From: Candidatus Gallimonas merdigallinarum
GTDB lineage: Bacteria; Bacillota; Clostridia; Christensenellales; Borkfalkiaceae
Direction of reading: 5' to 3'
NCBI GenBank assembly: GCA_904373325.1
Contig: CAJFFP010000001.1
Coordinates: forward strand, 1-64,000
DNA length: 64,000 bases
Position numbers and translations under genes: made by a program. The notes below the pieces were generated by a model. It was not told where the DNA came from and ran no database searches. It saw nothing but the letters and a program-made list of their open reading frames with translations. Below are positions 36,090 to 45,253 of this stretch, in pieces (position 1 is the first letter of the stretch; every line of letters starts with the position of its first letter).

Positions 36090-36890
36090 CTATGCGCGGT
36101 ACGGCAGTTTCGGAATATGTTTTTGAACCGTACGCTTCAACGTCCGGAAATTTTCATCGCCGTTCGCAGCGAGAAGCAAAACGGGCGCGTCGTGCCGAAG
36201 ACGCTCTCCGTCAATCGTGCCGATCGTCCCGCCCGCCTCGCGGATAATGACGGCGGCGGCAGCCCAATCCCACGGAAAGATACGAATCTCAAAATACAAC
36301 TCGCCTCTGCCCGCAGCCAAAGCGCAAAGCTCCAAAGCGGCGCTTCCGAGACGGCGGAAATCGTCGCATTCCGGATATAACTCTGCAAGCGCGCTCTCGC
36401 AGAGCGGCGCATACGCCTTCTGATAGAGACTGAATGCCGTAAAAATGAGAGAATGGGAAAAGTCGCGTTCGGATACGTGAATACGCTCCCCGTTGAGATA
36501 GGCGCCCTGCCCCTTTGCGGCGCAGAACAGCTCTTCCGCATAGGGATTATAGACGACGCCGAAGATCTCCTCCTCATCCTCCACAAGTCCGACGGAGATC
36601 GCGCTCAGCTGCATTCCCCGCGCAAAGTTGGACGTTCCATCGATCGGATCGACCACCCAATAAATGTTCCCGAGCGCCGTCACGTCGGGCGACTCCTCTC
36701 CTAAAAACCCCGCCTGCGGCAGGATTTCGCCGAGAAGCGTCCGCAAACGCGATTGTACGGCAGTATCCGCCGTCGTCACAAGATTGGAAGCGCCGTCCTT
36801 TTCGGAGACGGTAAACGAGTCCATCATGATCGATTTACACGACTTTACAGCCGCGATCACGCTTTCCGCAAATTCCCGAGTAATTTCCAT
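36090..36890 (-). CDS. Inositol monophosphatase family protein
   Basis: 266-residue Mg-dependent phosphatase of the IMPase/SuhB fold. Metal ligands are visible in GEESPD (Glu) and WVVDPIDGTSNF (Asp-Pro-Ile-Asp-Gly-Thr), and the C-terminal second motif reads FPWDWAAAAVI. The substrate could be inositol phosphate, NADP or fructose bisphosphate; the sequence does not decide. The start is ATG 36888-36890 with GGGAGAATT in front. A TTG at 36908 overlaps the upstream hairpin and is rejected. It lies downstream of ftsZ behind a hairpin. Confidence 0.92.
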   Translation of the reverse strand: MEITREFAESVIAAVKSCKSIMMDSFTVSEKDGASNLVTTADTAVQSRLRTLLGEILPQAGFLGEESPDVTALGNIYWVVDPIDGTSNFARGMQLSAISVGLVEDEEEIFGVVYNPYAEELFCAAKGQGAYLNGERIHVSERDFSHSLIFTAFSLYQKAYAPLCESALAELYPECDDFRRLGSAALELCALAAGRGELYFEIRIFPWDWAAAAVIIREAGGTIGTIDGERLRHDAPVLLLAANGDENFRTLKRTVQKHIPKLPYRA

Positions 36891-36908
36891 AATTCTCCCG
36901 ATATTCAA

Positions 36909-36935
36909 ACAGGACGAGCGTCCGACCCGTCCTGT
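36909..36935 (-). terminator. Hairpin downstream of ftsZ
   Basis: ACAGGACG pairs with CGTCCTGT around an 11-nt loop, followed on the minus strand by TTTGAATAT. It is a probable but weak terminator of the ftsA-ftsZ unit. Confidence 0.55.
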
Positions 36936-36947
36936 CCGATTCAGATT

Positions 36948-38360
36948 TTATTTTTTGCCCAACATGCGGCGCACGAACGGAGGAAGGCGTTTTTCACGCG
37001 GATCCTCTTCCGGTTCGGGTTCAGGCGCGGGCTGCTGCACGGGCTGAACGGGAGTCTGTGCCCCCTGCGGCGCGTAGTAAGGCTGCTGCGCGGCGTATGC
37101 GCCGTAAGCGTTATAGGGCTGCTGCGGCTGCTGGGGCGGAACGGGCTGCGCCGTCTGCACAGGCTGCTGCAAGGGCGACTGGTATGTCTGCGCCTGCCCG
37201 TAAGGATTCTGCGCCTGATAGACGGGCTGTTCGGGCTGCGCGTAAGGGCTTGCCGCCGAGGCTTCTGCGGCAGGCGCGGCGGCGGGCTGCTCCTCCTCGC
37301 GCTGCGGCTGCGCCATGAACGCCGTGCGGACGATATCGGACTGTTCCGCCGCGCGGAATCCCGTTGCAATGACGGTGACTTCCACTTCGTCCTGCACATT
37401 CTCGTCGACGCACGCGCCGAAGATGATATTTGCGGAGTAATCGACTACGCCATGAATGAGACCTGCCGCCTTCGTCACTTCGTCAAGCGTCAGATCGGGT
37501 CCGCCGACGATGTTGAGGATAACGCCCGTCGCGCCCTCGATCGTCGTCTCCAAAAGCGGCGAATTGACGGCAAGGCGGACTGCGTCGATGATGCGGTTCT
37601 CGCCCTTTGCAACGCCGACGCCCATGTGCGCGTCGCCGCGGTCTTTCAGGACGGTCCGAACGTCTGCGAAGTCGAGATTGATGAGCGCGGGCGTCACGAT
37701 AAGGTCGGCAATGCCGCGGATGCCCTGTTTGAGGACCTCGTCCGCCACGCGGAGCGCGTCCGTCATCGTCGCGTTCTTCGGCACGACCTCGCGGATCTTC
37801 TCGTTGGGAATGATCACGATGGTATCGACGTATTTTCTCAGATTCTCAATGCCCTTGACGGCGTTGTCCATTCTGCGCTTGCCTTCAAACTCGAACGGCT
37901 TCGTGACCACGGCAACGGTGAGAATTTTCTTATCTTTTGCGATTTTTGCAATCACGGGAGCGGCGCCCGTACCCGTACCGCCTCCCATACCCGCGGTGAT
38001 GAACAGAAGGTCCGTCCCCTCGATGGAGCGCGCAAGCTCTTCCTTGCTCTCTTCGGCGGCTTCCCGACCGATTTCGGGTTCTGCGCCCGCGCCGAGGCCC
38101 TTGGTCCGCTGACCGCCGATCTGAATCTTCGTCTTTGCCTTGTTGCACGCAAGAATCTGCGCGTCGGTATTGACCGCGATATATTCGGCGCTCGTGATCC
38201 CCGCTTCGATCATGCGGTTTACGGCGTTGTTGCCTGCGCCGCCGACGCCGATGACGCAGATTTTCGCTCTTCCGCTCAGCGTAAGATCGTTTGCGGGAGC
38301 AGCCGCCGTGCGGTCGCCCGCGTCATCCCTTCCGATAAAGGGTACGTTGTCGTTGAACAT
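36948..38360 (-). CDS. ftsZ: Cell division protein FtsZ
   Basis: Tubulin-like GTPase that forms the division ring. 470 residues. The signature GGGTGTG is at 127-133 and the T7 loop NLDFADV at 228-234. The GTPase domain ends near 335. A long Gln/Pro/Ala/Tyr-rich linker (about 350-455) leads to a short basic C-terminal peptide (KRLPPFVRRMLGKK) that should bind FtsA or SepF. The linker is longer than in Bacillus FtsZ (about 50). The start is ATG 38358-38360 with GGAGG eight bases upstream. It lies six bases behind ftsA. Confidence 0.98.
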   Translation of the reverse strand: MFNDNVPFIGRDDAGDRTAAAPANDLTLSGRAKICVIGVGGAGNNAVNRMIEAGITSAEYIAVNTDAQILACNKAKTKIQIGGQRTKGLGAGAEPEIGREAAEESKEELARSIEGTDLLFITAGMGGGTGTGAAPVIAKIAKDKKILTVAVVTKPFEFEGKRRMDNAVKGIENLRKYVDTIVIIPNEKIREVVPKNATMTDALRVADEVLKQGIRGIADLIVTPALINLDFADVRTVLKDRGDAHMGVGVAKGENRIIDAVRLAVNSPLLETTIEGATGVILNIVGGPDLTLDEVTKAAGLIHGVVDYSANIIFGACVDENVQDEVEVTVIATGFRAAEQSDIVRTAFMAQPQREEEQPAAAPAAEASAASPYAQPEQPVYQAQNPYGQAQTYQSPLQQPVQTAQPVPPQQPQQPYNAYGAYAAQQPYYAPQGAQTPVQPVQQPAPEPEPEEDPREKRLPPFVRRMLGKK

Positions 38361-38365
38361 AAGTT

Positions 38366-39520
38366 TTAACCTCCGAAAATCATATTGAGAAGTTTTTGTA
38401 ACCATCCGCTCCGGCGATGGTCGTCGTAAGCCATATCGAGAAGCGCAATGCGCGAACTCATCGTGGGTTTATTGTAGTACGGCAGATCGGGCGCGACCTG
38501 TTCGCAGATGCGGCTCACGCGTTTGGAAACGTGCTCCAACGCCCCGCGTATCTCGCAAAGCCCCTCGCCCGAGATGTACAGGGGCTTATAGTCGAGTTCC
38601 TTTCCGGAACACTCCTCCAAAAATCCGCCGATCGCCTCGCAGATTTCGTCCAAGCCCTCTTTGACCGTCTCGACGAGGTCGTCAAGATCGATCTCATACG
38701 TCTCGCCGCGGTAGGAAAACTCTGTCCTGCCCGCGTTATCGCGCGAAAAAAGATTCGCCCGCGCAAGCAGCGCGGCTGCCGCGTCGTACGGGAGCGCAAA
38801 CCGCTGCATGAGTCTGACGGCGATCTGCCCCTTCCCGACGAAGTAGGTGCGTTCGGAGAGAACGCCGTTCCCCATCAGAACGAGGAGCGTGGACGACATA
38901 TATCCCGCGTCGAAAAAGAGCGCGTATTCGTCGCGCGTTTCCGACGGGATAAGATAGGTCGCCATCGCGAGCTCGGTCGGAAGGAAATGCAGCGTGATCT
39001 TCATATCCGCGAAAATCGATTCGATCGTTTCCGCAAAATAATCGGTGCAGTAAAAATACGAGAGAACGCCGCTCAGAACTTCCGAAGAAAGCCCGATGGG
39101 ATCGACGACGCGGCGGTTATCGCCCGTCACATAGATCATGCTCGTGGCGCGGATAAACCGATAGCCTTCCAGCTCCTCTTTCCCGCCCGCAAACAGCGCG
39201 TCGATCTCGCGGCGGCTGATGCGGCGCTTTTTCGGGAAGCCCGTCACCTGCTCTTTCGGCACGACGCGGGTGAACGCGCCGGGTACGCCGACGTACAGTT
39301 CGCGGATCCGCTCGCCGCAGATCTGCTCTACCGAAGTGAGCGCGCGGAACACCGCGTCCGAGAGCCTGTCCGCGTCAAAAAAAGCGGTGTCGTCGTAGCC
39401 GTCGTACGGCTCCGTTTTACTCGCTTTGAATACGAAGGTGTTGTTCACGCCGCGTTCCCCGACGACAATGGAAATCTCGGAAGAGCGGACGTCCAGCACC
39501 GCAACGCTTTTTCGACCCAT
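38366..39520 (-). CDS. ftsA: FtsA-like division protein (actin fold)
   Basis: Membrane tether of FtsZ, an actin-like ATPase. 384 residues, divergent in sequence. The N-terminal phosphate-1 strand reads VAVLDVRSSEISIVV, an SHS2-type subdomain follows (ELYVGVPGAFTR...RISRREID), then phosphate-2 FFDAGYMSSTLLV and the adenosine segment ISGEGLCEIRG. The protein ends in an amphipathic helix (RSGWLQKLLNMIFGG), which is the usual membrane-targeting element. The start is ATG 39518-39520 with GAGGG upstream; longer frames run through the promoter. Position directly before ftsZ supports the call. Confidence 0.9.
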   Translation of the reverse strand: MGRKSVAVLDVRSSEISIVVGERGVNNTFVFKASKTEPYDGYDDTAFFDADRLSDAVFRALTSVEQICGERIRELYVGVPGAFTRVVPKEQVTGFPKKRRISRREIDALFAGGKEELEGYRFIRATSMIYVTGDNRRVVDPIGLSSEVLSGVLSYFYCTDYFAETIESIFADMKITLHFLPTELAMATYLIPSETRDEYALFFDAGYMSSTLLVLMGNGVLSERTYFVGKGQIAVRLMQRFALPYDAAAALLARANLFSRDNAGRTEFSYRGETYEIDLDDLVETVKEGLDEICEAIGGFLEECSGKELDYKPLYISGEGLCEIRGALEHVSKRVSRICEQVAPDLPYYNKPTMSSRIALLDMAYDDHRRSGWLQKLLNMIFGG

Positions 39521-39560
39521 AGTGACCCTCGCTGTGCTCTGCGTGCAGATTCTTTCTACT

Positions 39561-39589
39561 ATTATAACAGCACAGCCGAAATATGTCAA
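39561..39589 (-). promoter_or_regulatory. ftsA-ftsZ promoter
   Basis: Consensus TTGACA (39584-39589), 17-bp spacer, TATAAT (39561-39566) on the minus strand. Confidence 0.9.
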
Positions 39590-39630
39590 GAAATCAAAAA
39601 CTTTTTTCAGGATTTCGCTCCGTTTTTCAT

Positions 39631-39666
39631 AAAAAAACGCCCCCTGCGGCGCAGAGTGCGTTTCTT
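39631..39666 (-). terminator. Terminator at the end of the mraZ-ftsQ operon
   Basis: On the minus strand, an imperfect stem AAACGCACTCTGCG / CGCAGGGGGCGTTT is followed by TTTT. It separates ftsQ from the ftsA promoter. Confidence 0.75.
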
Positions 39667-39685
39667 CCATTTTCCGATGCAATCT

Positions 39686-40435
39686 TTACGGAACGTTCCC
39701 CACGTCCACCGCGATCTCCCCCTCCGTCGTCAGCGTGACGGTGATCGTCTGCAAAATGCGTTCGGCGTCCGTCATATCGAGATAACGCTGCGTCGCCGCC
39801 GCTGCCATTTCGCCCGTGCGGTCTGCGGGATTGAGCAGGACGATCTCCGCCCCCTCGCGCATCTGAATGCGGAACAGCGTCCAATCGGCGGGCGACTGGT
39901 AGGCGACGGAAAGAACGTTCGCCCGCACCTCGCCCAGAAGTTCGCGCATAGCGTTGTATGCTTGCAGGAGCAAATCAAATTTCTCTCCGCCCGCGCGCCC
40001 GTCCTGCACGGTGAGCGAGAAGTCTTCGAGCAGAATGTACCCTTCCGCCGTCTGCGAACTTCCGAGCGCCCAGCCCTCTTCGTCCAGAACGGTGTACGTT
40101 CCGTCCTCGGCGGCGACGGCAAACGCCTCGCGGCGTTCGACGACCTCCACGACGACGGTTTCGGGATACTCTTTGGCAACGGAGACGACCTCGAACCGCG
40201 GATCGGCTTCCACCGTCGCGCGGACGTCGTCCAGATTGAGAAAGACGGAACTGCGGTTGATATAGCCGTTCAGTTCCTCTTTGAGCGACTCCGCGGCAGC
40301 CGCGCCCCGCTCGGTATAAGTGCGGAAGGTGGCGCGCACATACGTCACGGTAAAAATGGCGTTCACCCCCGCAGCAATGACCGCGACGAGCAGAACGAAC
40401 GCTATGATCGTTGTGATGATCGTCTTTTGCTTCAT
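39686..40435 (-). CDS. ftsQ: Cell division protein FtsQ/DivIB
   Basis: Bitopic membrane protein of the FtsQ-FtsL-FtsB complex. 249 residues: a short cytoplasmic start, one TM helix (about 6-28), a POTRA-like domain (about 50-115, with INRSSVFLNLDDVRATVEAD and the following FEVVSVAKEYPETVVVEV) and a C-terminal beta region. The ATG at 40433-40435 has GGAG six bases upstream. It follows murA by 21 bp and ends the main operon. The sequence is fast evolving; the call rests on topology, POTRA pattern and position. Confidence 0.85.
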   Translation of the reverse strand: MKQKTIITTIIAFVLLVAVIAAGVNAIFTVTYVRATFRTYTERGAAAAESLKEELNGYINRSSVFLNLDDVRATVEADPRFEVVSVAKEYPETVVVEVVERREAFAVAAEDGTYTVLDEEGWALGSSQTAEGYILLEDFSLTVQDGRAGGEKFDLLLQAYNAMRELLGEVRANVLSVAYQSPADWTLFRIQMREGAEIVLLNPADRTGEMAAAATQRYLDMTDAERILQTITVTLTTEGEIAVDVGNVP

Positions 40436-40456
40436 TTGTAACTCCGATAAGACCGC

Positions 40457-41713
40457 TTACACGCGCACGCGCTTGATTTCCGCGCCCAGTTTTTTGAGTT
40501 TGCCGCGGAAGTCCGCATATCCTCTGTCCGTATGCGAGAGATCGAGCACTTCCGAACGCCCTTCCGCGCCGAGCGCGGCAATGACGAGCGCCGCCCCGCC
40601 CCTGAGATCTCCCGCCACGACGCTTGCGCCGTGCAGTCTCTTTACGCCGCGCACGAATGCGTGACGGTCCTTGACCTGAATATCCGCGCCCATTTTTTGC
40701 AGTTCGGGAACGTATTTGAACCTCGTCTCGAACAGGTTTTCCACAATGAGCGCGCCGCCCTCCGCCCCCGCGTTCAGCGCAGTCGCCTGCGCCTGCAAAT
40801 CGGTTGGAAACCCCGGGAAGGGCATCGTTTCGATGCGGCGGTTGCATTTGAGCCGTCCGCAGCTTTCTATTCTTATTTTATCATTTTTTGTATGTATTTT
40901 GCAACCGTTTTCGCGTAATTTATGTAAAAGCAGCCGAAGATTATCCGGCGTCAGCCCCGTCGTCTCCACCTCGCCGCCGCAGACGGCGCAGGCGATGAGA
41001 TACGTCCCCGCCTCAATGCGGTCTTTCATCGGCTTGTAGCTGACCCCGCCGAGTTCCTTGACCCCCTCGATCTCGATGACGTCCGTCCCCGCGCCCGAGA
41101 TTTTTGCGCCCATCGCGTTGAGAAAGTTTTGCAGATCGACGATCTCTGGCTCTTTCGCCGCGCCCGTCAGCACGGTGCGCCCCTCCGCCTTGACTGCCGC
41201 AAGCAAGATGTTTTCCGTCGCGCCCACGCTCGGAAAGTCGAGCAGAATATCCGCCCCTCTGAGCTTATCGCATTCGCAGAAAATACAGCCGTCGCGTTCG
41301 GAAATGGAAACGCCGAGCTGTTTGAGCGCGTTGAGGTGCATATCGATGGGACGAAGCCCGATGTCGCAGCCGCCGGGGTATGCGATGAGCGCGCGATGAA
41401 AGCGCGTTAAGAGCGAGCCGAGCATAAACACGGAAGAGCGCAGCTCTCCCGTGAGGACGGAGGAAATTTCATGGCAGCTTGCGTCGGCGCTCTCCACGAC
41501 GACGTTCCCGTTTGAAAACCGCACCTCCGCGCCAAGCTCGCGCAGGATCTGTATCATACAGAGAACGTCCGTGATCTGCGGCGTTTCGCGGATCGTCACG
41601 CGCTTTTCTGTCAGAATGGACGCGGCAAGCAGCGGGAGCACGGAATTTTTCGCCGATTGCAGCGCGATCGTTCCGTACAGCTTCCGCCCGCCTTCGATAA
41701 CGTATTTATCCAT
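40457..41713 (-). CDS. murA: UDP-N-acetylglucosamine 1-carboxyvinyltransferase
   Basis: First committed step of peptidoglycan synthesis, adding enolpyruvate from PEP to UDP-GlcNAc. 418 residues. Lys22 (SAKNS) and the catalytic Cys116 (PGGCDIGLRP) are present. The Cys, rather than Asp, at this site is the fosfomycin-sensitive form in known enzymes. PFPGFPTDLQAQ and the C-terminal DLRGGAALV are conserved. The position between ftsW and ftsQ is typical of clostridial clusters once murG is missing. Confidence 0.97.
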   Translation of the reverse strand: MDKYVIEGGRKLYGTIALQSAKNSVLPLLAASILTEKRVTIRETPQITDVLCMIQILRELGAEVRFSNGNVVVESADASCHEISSVLTGELRSSVFMLGSLLTRFHRALIAYPGGCDIGLRPIDMHLNALKQLGVSISERDGCIFCECDKLRGADILLDFPSVGATENILLAAVKAEGRTVLTGAAKEPEIVDLQNFLNAMGAKISGAGTDVIEIEGVKELGGVSYKPMKDRIEAGTYLIACAVCGGEVETTGLTPDNLRLLLHKLRENGCKIHTKNDKIRIESCGRLKCNRRIETMPFPGFPTDLQAQATALNAGAEGGALIVENLFETRFKYVPELQKMGADIQVKDRHAFVRGVKRLHGASVVAGDLRGGAALVIAALGAEGRSEVLDLSHTDRGYADFRGKLKKLGAEIKRVRV

Positions 41714-41756
41714 AATTCTCTCCTATCGTGTTTCAGAAGCGGAAAAAACTCCCCAC

Positions 41757-42893
41757 TTACACAGTACATTGTATGAATTTTGCGTTTGGCGTGTGTCTGG
41801 ATATGCCGTAGACGACGCCCATTCCCGCCATGGTGACGATAAGAGAAGTGTTCCCCGCCGAAACGAGCGGGAGCGGCAGTCCCGTAGGCGGAATACAGCC
41901 GCTGACGACGAGCGCGTTCAGCGCGGACTGCACGGCGAACGCAAGCGTGATCCCGCCCGCGAGCAAAAATCCGTAAAAGTTACCGCAGCGCGCCGCAATG
42001 CGGAATCCGCGCCATACAATGAACGCGATGAGCGCGAACATACACAGCACGCCGAAGAAGCCCGTCTCCTCCGCAATGACGGAGAGAATAAAGTCGCTCT
42101 CCGCAAAGGGCAGAAAGCGGTATTTCTGGCGGGAGTTGAACAGCCCGACCCCGAACAGATTGCCGTTGGACAGCGCATAGAGCGACTGTATGAGCTGATA
42201 GCCCTCCTCTTTGGGAGAAGCCCACGGGTCCATGAACGCGGAGAGCCGCTGCAAGCGGTAAGGCTCCGCGATGATGAGCGCGGGTACGGCGAGGAGGACG
42301 GGAACGCAGACCGCGGCAAGCGCTTTTTTAGACGCGCCCGCAAGAAAGAGCATTCCGATCATGATCGCGCCGACGCACATCGTGACGGACATATTGGGTT
42401 CGAGAATAATGAGCACGCAGATCCCAAGCCCCGCCCCCAGCACGGGAAGGCAGCCTCTGAGCGTGCGCATCCGCGCGGGGTCTTTTGCAAAATATCCCGC
42501 CGCAAAGAGAACGAACCCGAGTTTTGCAAGTTCCGACGGCTGAATTGTGATCGGACCGATCCCGATCCACCGCGTTGCGCCGTAATTACTCCTGCCAAGC
42601 CCCGGGATAAAGACGAGCGCAAGGAGCACGAGGGACACGACGAGCGCGGGAATCCCGATCTTTTTCAGCCTTTCATACGGAATAAAACTCACGCCCGCCA
42701 TCGCAGCCGTGCCGAGCACGAAACCGATGAGCTGTTTTTTAAAAAAATAGAACTCGTCTCCGTACTGCACTTCGGCGTTGTAACTGCTCGCCGCATACAC
42801 GCACACGACGCCCCAACCCGCAAGCAAGAGGACGGCGGCAAGGAAGAACAGATCCCCCTTTGCCGCCGCTCCGCTATTCAGCCGCGCCCGCAA
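41757..42893 (-). CDS. ftsW: SEDS peptidoglycan polymerase FtsW
   Basis: Polytopic glycosyltransferase of the division machine, working with the division PBP. 378 residues with about ten TM helices and the SEDS motifs RWIGIGPITIQPSELAK, PYRLQRL, YQLIQSLYALSNGNLFGVGL and PPTGLPLPLVSAGNTSL. The start is a TTG at 42891-42893, inside the end of murD (20-bp overlap), supported by GGAGG six bases upstream; no ATG or GTG is available nearby. It could also be the SpoVE paralogue, but position in the division cluster favours FtsW. Confidence 0.94.
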   Translation of the reverse strand: MRARLNSGAAAKGDLFFLAAVLLLAGWGVVCVYAASSYNAEVQYGDEFYFFKKQLIGFVLGTAAMAGVSFIPYERLKKIGIPALVVSLVLLALVFIPGLGRSNYGATRWIGIGPITIQPSELAKLGFVLFAAGYFAKDPARMRTLRGCLPVLGAGLGICVLIILEPNMSVTMCVGAIMIGMLFLAGASKKALAAVCVPVLLAVPALIIAEPYRLQRLSAFMDPWASPKEEGYQLIQSLYALSNGNLFGVGLFNSRQKYRFLPFAESDFILSVIAEETGFFGVLCMFALIAFIVWRGFRIAARCGNFYGFLLAGGITLAFAVQSALNALVVSGCIPPTGLPLPLVSAGNTSLIVTMAGMGVVYGISRHTPNAKFIQCTV

Positions 42894-44271
42894 ACGATTC
42901 CTCCGCGGCGCTGCCGCTCTCCGACTCCCGCGCGAACGCGTTTACGAGTTCCGCAAAGCGTTCTCCACGCTCTTCATAGCTTTTAAAGCTGTCAAAACTT
43001 GCCGATGCGGGACTGAGCAGCACGTTCTGACCGCGCTTCGCCGTCATATAGGCGACGCGGACCGCCATATCGAAGGGGCGGCAAAGGGTGACTTTGGTAA
43101 AATCTGTTTTGACCGCCGCGTTCAGAATGCGGAAGGCGTTCTCTCCGTAGATGACCACGTGCACAACGCCCGACCGTTTGACCGCCTCGAAGAGCGGCTC
43201 GTACGCATAGCCCTTATCCTTCCCGCCGACGAGGAGAACGCTCTCCCCCTTCACGCTACCGATCGCCTTGACCGCCGCGTCCACGTTGGTCGCCTTGCTG
43301 TCGTCAATAAACGTAACGCCGTTCACCTCTCCGATCTTGCTGATCCTGTGTTTTACGCCGCGGAAGGAAGCGATCGCGGAGGCGATCGTCTCGCTGCGGA
43401 CGCCCATCAGTTTCGCCGCGCAGATCGCGGCAAGCGCATTGGCGACGTTATGCCCGCCGTCCAGCGGCAGATCGTCCGCGGACATAATGCGTTCGCCGCG
43501 CCAATACAGAACGCCCTCCCTGCAATACGCGCCCTCTACCTGCTCCCGCAGGGAAAACCACACGACTTTCGCGTGCGTTTTTTCCGCAAACGTCCGCACG
43601 ATGGGATCGTCGTAATTGAGCGCCGCGTATTCGCTCTCCGCGCAGTTTTTTAAGATGCGCTGTTTGAGGAATATGTAATTCTCCATCGTGTAGTGGCGGT
43701 TGAGGTGATCTTCCGTGATATTGAGCACGACCGCGACGTGCGGGCGGAGCGACGTGAGCGTTTCCAACTGAAAGGAAGAGACTTCGGCAACCGCCAAGCC
43801 GTCCTCGCCGAGTTCTTTCAGGCAGGCGGTGAGCGGCTTTCCGATATTCCCGCACGCGACGGCGTTTTTTCCCGCGGCGCGGAAAATATGTTCGAGCAGG
43901 GAGACCACCGTCGTTTTGCCGTTCGTTCCCGTGACCGCGACGAGCGGACAGCGGAGCGCGCGCGCACCGAGTTCCGCCTCTCCGATCACCGCCTTTCCCA
44001 TGCGCTTGAAGGAGACGGGCAGCGGGTGATCGACGGGAATCCCCGGGCTCAATACAAGCACGTCGCACTCTTCGCTGCGGGAAGCGAGCTCCTCTTTTTT
44101 TACGGTGCGGGCGCCCTTTACGACGAGTTTCTCCGTCGCCTCACGCACCGCCTCGTCGGTCACGTCGTCGTAGAGATATACCTTCGCGCCCTTTGCCAGC
44201 AGATACTCGGCGGCGGCTACGCCCGAACGGGAGATCCCCGCCACCAGAAACGTCTGTTCAGGGAAATACAT
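42874..44271 (-). CDS. murD: UDP-N-acetylmuramoylalanine--D-glutamate ligase
   Basis: Adds D-Glu to UDP-MurNAc-L-Ala. 465 residues. N-terminal nucleotide fold AGISRSGVAAAEYL, ATP loop TGTNGKTT, central NITEDHLNRH, and C-terminal SKATNVDA and GGKDKG motifs. The start is ATG 44269-44271, because AAGGAGG ends directly against the earlier ATG (44275-44277) and is six bases from this one. It overlaps ftsW at its end. Confidence 0.96.
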   Translation of the reverse strand: MYFPEQTFLVAGISRSGVAAAEYLLAKGAKVYLYDDVTDEAVREATEKLVVKGARTVKKEELASRSEECDVLVLSPGIPVDHPLPVSFKRMGKAVIGEAELGARALRCPLVAVTGTNGKTTVVSLLEHIFRAAGKNAVACGNIGKPLTACLKELGEDGLAVAEVSSFQLETLTSLRPHVAVVLNITEDHLNRHYTMENYIFLKQRILKNCAESEYAALNYDDPIVRTFAEKTHAKVVWFSLREQVEGAYCREGVLYWRGERIMSADDLPLDGGHNVANALAAICAAKLMGVRSETIASAIASFRGVKHRISKIGEVNGVTFIDDSKATNVDAAVKAIGSVKGESVLLVGGKDKGYAYEPLFEAVKRSGVVHVVIYGENAFRILNAAVKTDFTKVTLCRPFDMAVRVAYMTAKRGQNVLLSPASASFDSFKSYEERGERFAELVNAFARESESGSAAEESFAGAAE

Positions 44272-44301
44272 ACACATCCTCCTTCTCCCCTCGCGCGGGG
44301 A

Positions 44302-45252
44302 TCAGACAAACGGAAGAAGCAGCGTCAGCGACAGCGCCGCGGTGACAGCCGCGTAAACGTAGGCGATCTTCCCCTCCGAATAGCCCTTCTGCTGAAAATG
44401 GTGGTGAAGCGGCGCCATCAGAAAGATCCGTTTGCCCGTTTTTTTGTAATATATGACTTGAAGGATGACGGATATGCTTGAAAGGACAAACATGATTCCC
44501 GCAATCGGCACGACGAGCGCGTTCCCCGAAAACAGGGCGGCGGATGCGGCAAACCCGCCCAGCGAGAGCGAACCCGTATCGCCCATGAAGAGGCTTGCGC
44601 GGCTCGCGTTGAAGATCAGATACGCCGCAAGCGCGCCGACGAGGCAGAAGCACAGCAGCGAGAGCGCGCCGCTATCCCCCTGCAATGCAATCAGGCAGCC
44701 GAGCGCGAGAAAGAACACCGCGCTCGTTCCGCCCGCAAGCCCGTCCAGCCCGTCGGTGAGATTGACGCCGTTCACCGTTCCCAAAAAGACGAGGATTCCC
44801 AAAGGGAGCATCCACCAGCCGATGTCCACGGCAAAGGGGGTGTACGGCAGCCGAAGCACGGTCAATCCGTCGATGCAGCAATAAACGGACGCCATCAGGG
44901 CGACCCCGAATTGGAAAATGATTTTCTGATAGGGTCTCAGCCCGAGATTTTTGCCCCGCTTTTGTTTTAAAAGATCGTCTAAAAATCCGACCGCCAGATA
45001 GCCAAGCCCCACGGCAAGCGCGACGAAAAAAGGCTTGTCCGCATTGCGCGCGAACGGAATCGCCGCCAGAACGGCGGCAAGAATAAAGGCAAGCCCGCCC
45101 ATTGTAGGCGTACCTTCCTTCTTGGAATGCTCCCTGACGTAGGAGAGAATATGCTGTCCGCTCCCCGCCCGCTTTAAAAGCGGGATCGCCGCGGCGCAGA
45201 ACAGGAGCGAAAAGGCAAAGGCGAGCAGAACTGCCAGAAAAATATCGTGCAT
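44302..45252 (-). CDS. mraY: Phospho-N-acetylmuramoyl-pentapeptide transferase
   Basis: Integral membrane enzyme that makes lipid I from UDP-MurNAc-pentapeptide and undecaprenyl phosphate. 316 residues, about ten TM helices. The catalytic motifs GTPTMGGLAFI, FLDDLLK, NLTDGLDGLAGG and the C-terminal MAPLHHHFQQKG (HHH) are present. It is two bases behind murE. Confidence 0.97.
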   Translation of the reverse strand: MHDIFLAVLLAFAFSLLFCAAAIPLLKRAGSGQHILSYVREHSKKEGTPTMGGLAFILAAVLAAIPFARNADKPFFVALAVGLGYLAVGFLDDLLKQKRGKNLGLRPYQKIIFQFGVALMASVYCCIDGLTVLRLPYTPFAVDIGWWMLPLGILVFLGTVNGVNLTDGLDGLAGGTSAVFFLALGCLIALQGDSGALSLLCFCLVGALAAYLIFNASRASLFMGDTGSLSLGGFAASAALFSGNALVVPIAGIMFVLSSISVILQVIYYKKTGKRIFLMAPLHHHFQQKGYSEGKIAYVYAAVTAALSLTLLLPFV

Positions 45253-45253
45253 A

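Noticed and set aside
38366..39682. Longer ftsA frame starting at 39682
   Set aside because: It crosses the ftsA promoter and the upstream terminator; GAGGG precedes the ATG at 39518-39520.
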